64,000 nucleotides of DNA from Chinchilla lanigera (lineage: Eukaryota > Chordata > Mammalia > Rodentia > Chinchillidae): assembly GCF_000276665.1 (NCBI RefSeq), contig NW_004955463.1, positions 13,185,337 through 13,249,336 of the forward strand. Reading direction: 5' to 3'. Under the pieces are notes generated by a model. That model saw only the letters and a list, made by a program, of their open reading frames with translations, made no database searches and had not been told where the DNA came from. The position numbers were made by a program, and so were the translations under genes. Positions 54,456 through 64,000 of this stretch are shown here, in pieces. Each line of letters starts with the position of its first letter. Within the stretch, counting starts at the first letter, position 1.

Positions 54456-56089
54456 CAGAACCATTATCACGATGGTGCCTCTGATGTCTGAGACTCCTCA
54501 CCTGGAATCGTCTCGTGCGCTTGCCAGGTCAGGAGAGTTGCTCGCTGCACCTCGCCCACAGGAACCATAAACACGCACTTGACCCTTCCCCTTCTCCACG
54601 AGATGCCAAAAGAGTAGCCTCCTGGACCTTGGGGAGAAGAATGCCAAATCCAGGACTCAGACTCTATGCTCTAGCAAAAGATGACAGCCACTTTCACACC
54701 CCAAGCCCTTGTGTTGTTGAGGGGGGCAGGAAAATAGTCCTGCATGAAGATCCCCTCTGTTCACTGCACAGTAAGGCAGTGAAAGGTCTGGGGACGGCCA
54801 CCCCACCTGCCTCTCTAAGCCAGAGCTTTGCTGCAGTCTCTGGAGACAGGTGAGAATGTGTCAAGTGAGTCGGATTCTCAGAAACATAATGAGAAGGGCG
54901 GGCTCCCTGGGAGCCTCCTATTTCCTCTGCCCTGATCTTGGCCCCATTCCCTTCTCCCCAAATATTTTCTTACTTTCAGCAGTGTGTCACCTAATCCCTA
55001 GTAAGGAAAGAATGTCACCCTTCAAAGAGGTATTTGCATTTTAGCAGGAATTTCTGGAAACTTATGAAGAAAAGGGACTTTGATAACACAAAGGAACGGA
55101 AAGGAGGCAGCAGGTGAGGTGGAGAGAGCAAGCCTTGGGCTGCAGTGACAGTGGGTCAGAACAGGTGGGCATGTCTGGGAAGGTGTCCCTGGGAACTGGC
55201 CTGGTATCTCCCCAGTGCACCTCCAGAGGGAGAGAGGGAGCACCCAAACATCGGGGCATGCGCCCCAGCGCCTGCCTTTGGGAGCATACCTCTACCTTCC
55301 AGAATCCTTGGCCTGCTCTCTAAAGATGAGCAGGCCCTCTAGGACTTCCTGGAGTGGACAGTGAGCCTGTGGGAACGCTGAGAGCTGCAGCTTCCCTTGG
55401 CATCTCCCACCCTTACTGGGCAAACACACGTACAGACAGACAGACAGTACGCTAATCCAGTGCAAGTTTCCCCACAATCATTTCATCTCCACCTTGGCAG
55501 TATTAACCCCTGACCCCTCATCTGACTCCCAAGAGGACACCGTTCTGGAATGCTAAATGTCCCTGGCCACCAAGAGCCCTGCAGTGCATCTACTAGATGT
55601 AGCTGCATCCTGGTCCTTAGTCCTGCACTCCCTGACCCCACCCCAGGAAAGAAATCCAGATCATGTTCTGACTATTAATAACATTTCCTGCTATGTCAAA
55701 CTAAGATAATTACAGAGCTTACCAAATCGCAGGCTCTTGACTAGTGGAAGGCTGTGGAATGAGAGTTTGGAAAGTGTGGGGAGCACACAGACAGAAAAGT
55801 GAGCCAAGGGTCCCCCAGGACTGCTGTGGGGACCCTGTCTCCTGTCACTCTGGAGCAGAGCAGGCCTGTTTCCAAAGGCTGGCACCTGATATCAGCAATC
55901 TATCTCAGCTTCTTCCTCTTCCAGGAGGGACAAGCAGATTGCATTTATGGGCAAGAAGTTGCCCCACTTAGTTCTAGCCATAGGAGCCCACCCTAGGACA
56001 TCCATCCAACTCCACAAATGCTCCCAGTGCTGCTGAAACCAGAGGACCCAGGCTTGCTCTGCAGCCAGGCAAGTACCCCTCGCCTTCTG
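54456..56089. other. Unique non-coding sequence
   Basis: About 1.6 kb with no gene or named repeat recognised. Open frames of 60-112 codons on both strands lack domains. A short (ACAG)n run lies near 55433-55447. Confidence 0.45.
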
Positions 56090-56530
56090 CCACTAAGTGA
56101 ACATAACAAGCAACGAAACTTGACACTGTAGCCAGCAGGAGCCATCGTTTGGGAGCTGTCAGACTTGATGTCTCAGAGACCCGGATCCAAAAGCCCGGCC
56201 CCCTGTACAGCTTGAGATATTTAATAAAGTAAAGCCCTCAGGATCAAGGGGCTGAAGCCCTCCCATTCCTTTCTGCAGCTCACACGAAGTGCTTTAAAGC
56301 CTGCCTCAAGTCTGTCTCTCTCTCCAGAAAGCCTTTCATGCCGCCTTGCCAGACTGACATTTTGACAAGTTGCCACGAGTGACATCTGATTTGTACAAAT
56401 TTCAAGACTAATAAATCTACCTGTCAAAGCGGAAACTTTAAAAGGAGCTAAGCCCAGCGGGTATAGTTTAACAGAACTCAAGTTGATGAAACTGTAGGAT
56501 GGAGAAATTATATCTGTCACAATCCACCCA
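56090..56530. promoter_or_regulatory. Candidate conserved non-coding element
   Basis: Repeat-free block with 'gagatatttaataaagtaaa', 'tgacattttgacaagttgcc', 'gacatctgatttgtacaaat', 'ttcaagactaataaatctac', 'ctgtcaaagcggaaacttta' and 'gaaattatatctgtcacaat'. It has TGTCA/TGACA (TALE-type), TCAAAG (TCF-like) and TAAT words. The reverse 99-codon frame across it has no domain. Confidence 0.4.
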
Positions 56531-56715
56531 CATTAGTTCTGCAGAAATGTTGGCAACTGAAACAAACGTCTTTCACGGGTGTTGCCAAAAAAAAAAAAAA
56601 TTAAAAATAAAAAAATTTTTAATCCAAAAAAGAGATTGTTAATACCCTGAGTAACAAGTAACAGTTCTATTTGTAAACTAACAAATTTTATTTATTTAAT
56701 TTTTAATTTTGTTGC
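56531..56715. other. Poly-A/T-rich sequence
   Basis: An A-run of 14 (56587-56600) followed by 'aaaaataaaaaaatttttaa' and later 'attttatttatttaattttt'. Low complexity; it may be decayed A-rich tails, but no element body was recognised. Confidence 0.6.
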
Positions 56716-57924
56716 AGGTGTTCGGAGTGGCTTTCCTCCTACCTCCTTAGCTGTATTGCTGGAATCCAGACTTTCCACTCAAGCTGGGGCCCATCAATCA
56801 CTCCCAGGCTCCCTGCTCACTGGCATGGTGAAAGGAGGCAGGCCAGGAGGCAGGACTCCTGCCCACAGCCCCGGATCCCAGGGTCCCTGTGGCACCTTGC
56901 TCCCAGAAGAGTGTGCGGGCGCTGAGTCACTTCCCCACAGCCCCTCCGCTCTGACCTGGAGCTCCAAGTTGGCCCACTCTGTGCACCTCTGTAGGGTTTT
57001 TGTGGTGGATGCTACGGGGAAATGGTGGGGGGAGGTGACCAAAAGAGAATTTCTAATCCTGCCCTTTTTTGCCTTTGTCTTCTCTTCTCTTCCTGTCTCT
57101 GAGAGGTGAGAAGCCCACTTTGGTTCACTTCCTCATGTCAGTAATGTTGGAGAAACTAGAATTCACCAAGGAGAGGGAGAGACCCGCGGGAGGAGAGGTG
57201 GGCCTTCTTGGCAGTCCCACACACTCAGAAAATCAAACAATGGTACAAAGTCTGAAAGAAACCCTCTTGTTGAATTGTGCCTCCTTTCCACTAAGTCATC
57301 CCAAAGTCAGTGAGGAAGACACACACCCACAGTGCTCCTTCTGGAAATGGTCTCCCTGTGCCCCAGAGGTAAGCCAGTTCTGTTTGATGGCAGCCTCAAC
57401 AAGCCAGTACCATCAAGGAACCATTGTTATTACTGCTGCTTTAGCTCATGGGAGTTCAAAACGGGATCTCATTTGCCCTCTCACTCATGCAGTTAAGAAG
57501 CAAGTGGAAAGGGACCGGCCAGCTGACTCTAGAACCCAGTGCTTCAAGGTGGGGGATCGAGACCCAGCTAAGAGATCACGCAGGCCTTTCCCTCCCTCCC
57601 CAGACAGGCTGCTTCCTCCCTCTAATTCTGGAGTTTCTGCTTAATTTTTACTTGACTAAGACCATGTCTGGAAGCTAACACCTTCTCTTCTGTTTCCTGG
57701 CGTAGTATAGGGACTCAGTATGTGCAAGTGGTGTTAATAAGGGTAATGCTGGGGATGGTGACAATGACTCTAGAGGGGTCTCCTATGACAACTGAAGACA
57801 AGCCTACAGACCCAGAGCAGCTGTCTCTTATGTTCAGGAGTAGAATGCCAATCTCTCTGCAGCAAACCAGGGTCACCACTAGTTCTGCCCAATTCCACAT
57901 TTTCCCCTGTCAATTAAACATTTG
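56716..57924. other. Unique non-coding sequence
   Basis: The longest forward frame here (57069-57644, 191 codons) has no recognisable domain, no splice-consistent neighbours and no clear coding bias, so I do not call it a gene. The overlapping 117-codon frame upstream is likewise unsupported. Confidence 0.5.
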
Positions 57925-58110
57925 TTAAGCAGACTTCATGTCCAAGACAATGTGCTCAACACCGTATGAATTACAGAGAAGTGTAAAACATGATCTTGTC
58001 CTAAAAGACTTTACAGTCCATATGGAGCGTTGAAACAATGATATAAACAAGATAACATGGAACAAAGTAGATCCTGATGGAGAATACAGTGAGTTCAAGT
58101 ACCAAAGGAA
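57925..58110 (-). repeat. Ancient L2-like fragment
   Basis: 'tgtccaagacaatgtgctca', 'atgaattacagagaagtgta', 'ctaaaagactttacagtcca', 'acaatgatataaacaagata' is the reverse L2-type series seen at 7.6 and 12.3 kb. Confidence 0.5.
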
Positions 58111-59024
58111 AGCCTGGTAACTAGATCCAGCCCTGCTCCAAGTGGCCAGGGGACCTCGCCAAGATCAGTTCCTCTGTTAAATGGGATGAGGGACCAAACA
58201 GGCCAAAGGCCTCTGCATTTTCTGTGGGGTTTTGAGAAAAGATACTAGGAGATTTTATACTCAAGAGATTCTCAGAAACTGTAAACAGTCCTACAATTGC
58301 TAGCCGAGGTTGCTGTCGCCGTGGGCTGGGCTGAACAGGCCTGTTTCCCTGGGGGATCAAGTTAGGATCCAGCACAGACCAGGGCCCATGAGGGAGCGAA
58401 GGAGCAAAGAAGCAAAGAAATAAGTCATGCTCAGAAGCCGGGTGGTACTCAGCTGCACGCTGCACTCCCTGACTTTGGCACCTGCAGGCTGAACTGCTGC
58501 TCCCAACAGCTCGGCACCCTACGGGGAGCCCTGGGCGTCCCTGCTGCCTGTAGAAACAGGCAAACCAGCAACAGCAGACTGCAGAGGTGAGAACAGCAAG
58601 TGGCAACCCACAGGGAAGCTCCAATATTGCTTTTCCAGACAGGGGTGGGGCAAAATCGCAAATGAGGACAGCACATGTTGCAAGTGGAAGACCCCAGAAC
58701 CGCCAGGTAGAAATCTGTCAGCAGGTCCCCAGGTCACCAGAAAGACCACTGCCCCCTACCCCAGGGACCGGTAGGGAACGGCAGGCTCAGCCAGCCTAGA
58801 ACTCAGAGGTCTGAGAGGCAGGCAGATGTCTCAGCCTTCACAGACAGGATCCTGGGGCACAGGAGAGGGGCACCTGCCCTGAAATGTGTAAGGGGACACA
58901 GCAGACACACAGAGGACCTGGTGCCCCGGTAACATAGGATTCGGTGTCTGGCATGAATTGCCACTAGCACAGCCTCCAACACATTTGATTCACACTTGGA
59001 TTAAATGAGAGAAGATCTACAGAG
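58111..59024. other. Unique GC-rich sequence
   Basis: Reverse frames of 75-167 codons (58.1-58.75 kb) lack domains. No gene called. Confidence 0.45.
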
Positions 59025-59105
59025 GTGGCTATCAGGAAACCGAAGCACAGAGAGCTTGGTGTGTGGCGCACAACCGCACAGCCAGCAGAAGATTTAGAAA
59101 CTGCC
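59025..59105 (-). repeat. MIR SINE fragment
   Basis: 'tcaggaaaccgaagcacaga', 'gagcttggtgtgtggcgcac', 'aaccgcacagccagcagaag' fit reverse MIR. Confidence 0.5.
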
Positions 59106-59639
59106 TGGTTGAGTTTTCTTCAAGACAGTTGCTTTTTATTTTATTTTTTTCCTTTAGCAAGATGGTCCTTCCAGGGAAAGTGTCAGTTATGCCAAATATG
59201 ACCAATAAAAAAAAATTTAAAGGTTTTTTCCTAAAATAAATGCTTCACTTTTTTTTATTGGACTGGTGCTTGCTAACCATCCAAGTTTCTCGCCTAGCAA
59301 ACTGGAGTTGTTTCCCTTACAGCAGGCACCTCCCCTCAATGGGAGGCAAAGCATAGCCAGGCCTTAGGTGAGAGGTGAGGGCCAAGGCCGAGGTCGAAGC
59401 CCAAAGCCAGCCCTGGGGGCTGTGGGCCCGACAGGCCGGCTGCTCTGCAGACACCAGGCTTCCACGTGCACACCTCACCCCCCGGGGCTGTTTCCATTCA
59501 TCCCCCAGGGCTGTTTCCATAGCCCATTGCCTCTGTCCGGGGCCCATTCCCCACACGGCGGGAGGACTGCAGTTAGAAAGGAGGACTGAGGCCCATCTCT
59601 TTCTGCGGCCTCCAGGCAGCATTTTGGGTTTTGCAACCA
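59106..59639. other. Unique sequence
   Basis: Contains a direct repeat of 'cccccaggggctgtttccat' type at about 59480-59520 (ccccggggctgtttccat and cccccagggctgtttccat). Opposing 148- and 153-codon frames here are mutual shadows without domains. Confidence 0.45.
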
Positions 59640-59965
59640 AAAAGAAAAGAAAAAGGAAAAGGGAAAAAGAAATCTTGAACTGTTTTTCAAATGTTCTGGG
59701 TCTTGGCAAACCCCAAAATGCCTTTTGCCAAATGCTTTTTCCCTTAATTTTTAAACCTCGGGTGTATTTCCAGAACAATCCAATCCATCTGCTTCTGATT
59801 CATTTACACTTAACTCATTAGGAAGCTGTTGCGTAAGGAACAGTTTGACGTCCCCAAGAACCCGGGGAAGGGATTCTTCTTTCCCCCTTTGGATCTGAGA
59901 GAGGCATCTTGCCAGCTGGGCACAGAGTGCAAACCCAAAAAATAAAAAGCCTGGCTTGAATTCCC
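59640..59965. promoter_or_regulatory. Candidate conserved non-coding element
   Basis: Repeat-free block after a purine-rich stretch: 'ttttcaaatgttctgggtct', 'aatgccttttgccaaatgct', 'cttaatttttaaacctcggg', 'ccagaacaatccaatccatc', 'catttacacttaactcatta'. Contains an ATTGT/ACAAT SOX-like word and TAAT cores. Motif-based guess only. Confidence 0.33.
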
Positions 59966-60717
59966 AAGGCCCCGAGAGGAGAACGGGCCTCTCTGGTGTC
60001 CCCACCATCCCGCACTGCTCGCCCCGTCACATCGTTGTCACTACGGTGCTGTCACTGTCATCAGGGGCTATGACAAATGGCCACATGTCAGTGTGACAGG
60101 CTTTGCCTCATAGTCCGCGCCACAGACTCATCTGATGAGGCATTCAACAAACACTCGAGACCCTCTGAGAGCTTCCAGCAGGGACTTGGGGAAGGGGACG
60201 TCAGAGAGAGGACTTGCACCTAAACCCCGGTGCCACCTCATTTTGCCTTCGGCAACAACTCTGAGCTCCTGGGCAAAGCCCAAAAGAGGGAGTAGGGGAC
60301 AGGGTGGTTTCTAAGGATAGAAAGCAAGGCTGGGGGACATGAGGACAGCCCAGCTGGAGGCACGAGAGGGAGAGATGACAGAGTTATGGCATAGACGATG
60401 GCCCAGCCTGAGCCAGAAGCTTCTGCTGCATCATGGGATTTCTGCACTCCCTCTCTCCTGAAAAAGACACACTTTTCTCCCATCTCCTATTTTTTCATTA
60501 TTGTCATTCTCAAAACCATGTTTGTTTTTTAAAACTATAAAATTTATCTATCATACATTTGGCCATACTGTTTGTTGAGAAGCAAGGGTACCCACCAAAA
60601 GGCAGAGGAAGTGGCCCTCCCTGGAGGACTCTGCAGCCCACCTGGGACACATTGTTTCCCATGTGCGTCTGTCACCCGCACAGAAGCTGTTGGCCAAATG
60701 AGCAAGCTTGGGAAAAG
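59966..60717. other. Unique non-coding sequence
   Basis: No gene or named repeat recognised. Confidence 0.4.
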
Positions 60718-60905
60718 CACAGGCGGTATGATCAAAATAGTCGGAAAGTGGTTAGTGAAAGACACATTGCCGTTAGTCTCCCTCAGAATCCTCCTCCTCA
60801 CTTCGAACACGTGTTTGATGGTACTTGCCACTTTCTGAAGCAGTTCTGGAATTCCTCTTTCATGAGTGTCTTTACAAGGTGTGAAAATTACAGTAAATGC
60901 CACCA
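60718..60905 (-). mobile_element. Mariner-like transposon fragment, copy A
   Basis: On the reverse strand this aligns over about 129 bp with copy B at 61080-61262 (shared words aaagacactca, ttccagaac, cagaaagt, tgtcttt). The reverse frame includes a decayed peptide resembling the end of a Tc1/mariner transposase (…IPELLQKVAS…), and the outer end 'gactattttgatcataccgc' could be a terminal repeat. The family is uncertain. Confidence 0.4.
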
Positions 60906-61079
60906 CCAGGTACTCTGTAATGGAAAGGCAGGCTCGTAAAAAAAAATTACAGTGTGTCCTCATTCACCTTATTCACTGGATCTGGCACCAGTGAACACTC
61001 TGGCTCTACCCCAAAGTCAAAATGACCATGAAAAAGAAATGTTTTAAATCAATTCAGGACATCAAGGCACCAGGACAGT
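60906..61079. other. Spacer between inverted fragments
   Basis: About 175 bp of unique sequence that separates the two oppositely oriented mariner-like fragments. Confidence 0.5.
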
Positions 61080-61262
61080 GCAAACAAAGACACTCAGGAA
61101 GAAGACTTCCAGAACCATTCCAGAAAGTAGCATGGATAGTATGATAGGTGTGCTTGAAGTGAGCGGGAGTATTGTGAGGGAAATTAATGGAAACGTGTCT
61201 TTTACTGTCATAAATTCTTTTATTTAAACCTTCACCGTGTTTTTTTCTATCACACCTTATAA
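61080..61262 (+). mobile_element. Mariner-like transposon fragment, copy B
   Basis: 'caaacaaagacactcaggaa', 'gaagacttccagaaccattc', 'cagaaagtagcatggatagt' align with the reverse complement of copy A. It ends 'aaccttcaccgtgttttttt', 'ctatcacaccttat', like a mariner-type 3' end. It is inverted relative to copy A. Confidence 0.45.
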
Positions 61263-61824
61263 AAGCCATCACCAGGGAGGGAGCTCATGAGCAGGACTGG
61301 TCAGGAACAAATTCCCAGAGAGGCTGATCTTCAAGGAGACGGGCTGGGAAGCCTGTACTGGGCTAGATGCCAAGGAAGAGGGAGGAAGCCTCAGAGGCAG
61401 GAAAGAGCCTACCACATTTGTAGGACACTTAGCCATGCAGAGAAACAGAGGTGAAGAAATGGAAAAGTGGGTTGTGAGTGGTTCGGCTCAAAAGGCTGGC
61501 CTTCCTTCCTCCAGCAAGAGTGAGTCACCGGAGGACTCTGAGCATGGCAGAGGGAGCAAGCAGGGTTCAAGGATGAAGAGTCTAGTGCTGATGTGCTGGC
61601 ACCTGTGAATGTGAGGACAGGTTGAAGCCTGCACCTGCTGCAGTCCCTCTGGCATGGAAAGACCAGGGTTTCAACTAGGGTGGGGACAGTGATGAAGGGA
61701 AAAAGAAAACAAAACAACCAGACCAGGTGACTTGGTATTAGGGGACCTTGAGGGAAGGGGAAGATGACACAAAAACAAAGCAGTGTGTCAGCTGAGGGCA
61801 GAACATTTTCAACTGCAAAGGACA
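61263..61824. other. Unique non-coding sequence
   Basis: The reverse 170-codon frame (61409-61921) has no domain and runs into a MIR. No gene called. Confidence 0.45.
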
Positions 61825-61905
61825 GTATGTGCCAGACTCTGTGCTCAGTACTTGCACCAACTGTCTCAATCCTTACTATGGAAAGGTAAGGCAGGTTGCT
61901 ATTGG
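61825..61905 (-). repeat. MIR SINE fragment
   Basis: 'gtatgtgccagactctgtgc', 'tcagtacttgcaccaactgt', 'ctcaatccttactatggaaa', 'ggtaaggcaggttgctatt' fit reverse MIR. Confidence 0.65.
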
Positions 61906-61924
61906 CTGGACTTCCCTTCAAAAA

Positions 61925-62245
61925 CTTAAAATGCGGTTGCCATTGTAAGTGTAGTAAGAGGTGGGATTTTAAAAGGTGATTAGTTCACATGCAGCTTAAT
62001 GTCACTATCACAAGAGTAGGTTAGTTCTCTCAGGAGTGGGCTCAATACAGAACAATGAGTTTGACCTGGTTTTCTCCGTCTTGCACATTTACTTGCCCTA
62101 CGCCTTCCGTCTTCTTCACAAGATGCCAGCTCTGTGTTCTTGGACTTTCCAGCCTATAGAACGGAGAGTCAAATGACCTTCTATTGTAGATTAATTACCC
62201 AGCATCAGGTAGTTTGCTGTAGCAACAGAAAACAGACTCTTACTA
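61925..62245 (+). repeat. MLT1-type MaLR solo LTR
   Basis: 'gtaagaggtgggattttaaa', 'aggtgattagttcacatgca', 'ttcttcacaagatgccagct', 'cttggactttccagcctata', 'gtttgctgtagcaacagaaa', 'acagactctta' follow the MLT1 order. The polyadenylation region has decayed. Confidence 0.7.
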
Positions 62246-62654
62246 TCCTTGTTTTTACTTATAATGAACTGAGGTTAAGATGGTTTATTTCTTTTACCCC
62301 AAATTCATAAAGAGAACTGGTGGGGGCTCTGATATGTAACCACAATGATCTGCTGGCTTTGTTCCCACTAATTCCCCAGATCACGCCTTCACTCCTCTCT
62401 TATCACTGCCCCTCCCTCACCTGCCTTAATCCGCCCTGAAATGCCTGCTTCCCACCCTCACTCGCCTAAATACAAACCCAGCCTCACCTCCCTCCAGAAG
62501 CCCCCTAACCACATGAGCTTCTGCAGATCTCCCCTCCCAACCTCCTCTGAGAGCCACCACTGTTGTCGTCACAGACCTCAGCATCTAATTACACCATTCG
62601 CTCTCTGTCGACTCAGCCGGGTCCTCTGTTCGTGGATTTCCTGGCTCTGGGGCT
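62246..62654. other. Unique C-rich sequence
   Basis: Nothing recognised; the 84-codon Pro/Ser-rich frame reflects C-rich DNA. Confidence 0.4.
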
Positions 62655-62850
62655 TGGCGCTGTTGCAGAGTCTGAACCCCAGCCTTGCCCCTTAAGTAGT
62701 TCTGTAGCCTTGGGCAGATTACTCAACCTCTTTAAGTCTGTTTCCTTAGCTGTCAGTTGGAGATAAAAGGGTTATTGTCAAGATTAGACAAGAACATGCC
62801 TGGCACATGAAAGGCATTGGTGCAATTACAGTTGCTTTTTATTAATAGTC
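62655..62850 (+). repeat. MIR SINE, near full length
   Basis: 'ttgcagagtctgaaccccag', 'ccttgggcagattactcaac', 'ctctttaagtctgtttcctt', 'aacatgcctggcacatgaaa', 'ttgctttttattaata' match forward MIR. Confidence 0.85.
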
Positions 62851-63284
62851 CGGTGACAGACAATGCATGGCCAAAGCTTCAGATGCAATGGGCACTCAAG
62901 GAGTGTTCTCAAACTTGATTTCTGTGGCTATAGACAACATTGCAGTATTCACTTCTTACGCTCTTAAAATTAGTACAGTTATTTTGCTGCATTTAAAACA
63001 AATATATGGAACGAGGAGACACTACAGTGGCATGCATCAGACAGGGGATCTCCTAACCAGGGCAGGAGCCAGAGGCAGGCCTGCCACCCACAGCACAGGC
63101 AAGGCACACCCAGCATCCCTTAGAAGAGGAGCCCCCTGCTCATCCCTTAGAGGGGATGTGGGGCCCAGGCAGACAGCTCCCCAGACTCTGCCTGCTCAGC
63201 CTGCTTAGCTCACCAGGTCAGCTCGGTGCAAGGAGATGTGAAGGGAGGAAGAAAAGCAGGTGAGGCTTCTGACTGGAAGTCTGT
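62851..63284. other. Unique sequence
   Basis: No gene supported. The 113-codon frame (62867-63208) has no domain. A small repeat of 'gggcacaccagcatccctta' type around 63105-63150 (cccttagaagagg / cccttagagggg) is visible. Confidence 0.4.
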
Positions 63285-63385
63285 TGCAAGCAAGGGGTAG
63301 AGCTCTGCTGCTGAGCAGGCCCTTGCCTAGTGTGTGCAAGACCGTGGGTTTCTTTCCCCAGCAATGCAAAAACATAATAATTGGA
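63285..63385 (+). mobile_element. ID SINE, older copy
   Basis: 'gcaaggggtagagctctgct', 'gcaggcccttgcctagtgtg', 'tgcaagaccgtgggtttctt', 'tccccagcaatgcaaaaac' fit a diverged ID body with an A-rich end. No duplication recognised. Confidence 0.6.
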
Positions 63386-63614
63386 AGTACGGCCACATTT
63401 TCCTTCAAAGCTGTTTCCGCCTCTCCCTACACTCTGCACCCAGAAGACCACCGCCCCAGGGCCCTGGGCAATACAGAGAAGTTCCCAGCAAGCCAACCCA
63501 GGCTGTCTCCTCCTCCTCCACCACAGCCCCATCAAAGCCACCTCCCACCAGCTGCCCCTAGAAGGCCACAGTTTAGAGTACAGTACTGGCTGCTTGACCG
63601 GTTAGGGTTTTAGT
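63386..63614. other. Unique C-rich sequence
   Basis: Three overlapping forward frames (75-117 codons) run through here with no domain. Confidence 0.4.
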
Positions 63615-63780
63615 TTTGTTTGTTTGTTTTTGTTGCATTTTTTGAGACAGGGTCTGGCTACATAGTTCAGGCTGGCGTTGAACTCACCATGTAGCCCAGG
63701 CTGGCCTTGAACTCATGGTGATCTTTCTGCCTCAGCCTCTGGAGTCCTGGGATTAGAGGTATGCGCCATCACGCCCATCA
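63615..63780 (-). mobile_element. B1 SINE
   Basis: Reverse-oriented 7SL-derived SINE: a T-rich tail (gtttgtttgtttttg), 'ttttgagacagggtctggct', 'ccaggctggccttgaactca', 'gcctcagcctctggagtcct', 'gggattagaggtatgcgcca'. An extra internal block 'caggctggcgttgaactcac' repeats the 'caggctggccttgaactca' module, so this copy holds a partial internal duplication. No ID part was seen. Confidence 0.92.
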
Positions 63781-64000
63781 AGGCCTGATGGCTTTTTAAG
63801 CACTTACAACAAAGGAAGAAAGAGCCTTAACCCTACTCCCCCCACAAAAATAACGTAAAATAAAACTATGTGGAAAAGCAATGGAGAAAATTTTTGTAAG
63901 AGACAGAGGGCTGATATTTCAATGACAGGTATCTAAAGCAAATACCTACTCTTGGTCACATTGTTTTAATATATGAATTTTAACAAAAACCAACAGGAGA
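63781..64000. other. AT-rich sequence at window end
   Basis: No repeat or gene recognised. Confidence 0.4.

Noticed and set aside
57069..57644. 191-codon forward open frame
   Set aside because: No recognisable motif, no conserved-looking codon pattern and no neighbouring exon. Open frames of this size are expected in GC-richer 64 kb of DNA.

Overview
This window looks like nuclear DNA from a mammal, almost certainly a rodent outside the mouse-rat group. The sequence shows three tRNA-Ala-derived ID SINEs with A-rich tails and intact target-site duplications, B1 (7SL-derived) and B1-dID composite SINEs, several L1 3' ends with polypurine 3' UTRs, and many old mammal-wide repeats (MIR, L2, MER5A-like, MER2/Tigger-like, MLT1/MaLR LTRs). 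B1-dID elements are known from squirrel-, dormouse- and beaver-related rodents. No B2 or typical mouse B4 copies were recognised. I cannot name the species or the chromosome.

I find no protein-coding exon, tRNA, rRNA or other conventional gene that I can support. The longest open frames (roughly 100-200 codons) run through CA/TG microsatellites, LTRs or GC-rich unique sequence and show no recognisable domain. The window is therefore intergenic or deep inside an intron.

Layout. 1-8.75 kb: unique sequence with MIR pieces, two reverse-strand MaLR LTRs, an old L1, an ERV-type LTR and a MER2-like DNA transposon. 8.75-19 kb: mostly unique, with possible regulatory islands near 10.1-10.7, 15.0-15.2 and 16.5-16.7 kb. 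19-29 kb: repeat-rich, with an MLT1 LTR split by an ID retroposon that carries a 100-N assembly gap, a MER5A, and one LTR nested inside another. 29-32 kb: GC-richer unique DNA with palindromes and a CA tract. 33-46 kb: LTRs, two more ID insertions, several L1 remnants including one L1 tail inserted into another, B1-dID elements and microsatellites. 46-61 kb: mostly unique DNA with five candidate non-coding islands (47.4, 50.7, 53.2, 56.1, 59.6 kb). 61-64 kb: an inverted pair of mariner-like fragments, MIRs, an LTR, an ID and a B1.

There are no genes to connect into a pathway. What is worth a second look is the possible cis-regulatory islands, the nested and composite insertions, and the short palindromes. 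All family names come from reading the sequence by eye; no repeat-library or conservation search was run, so boundaries are approximate.
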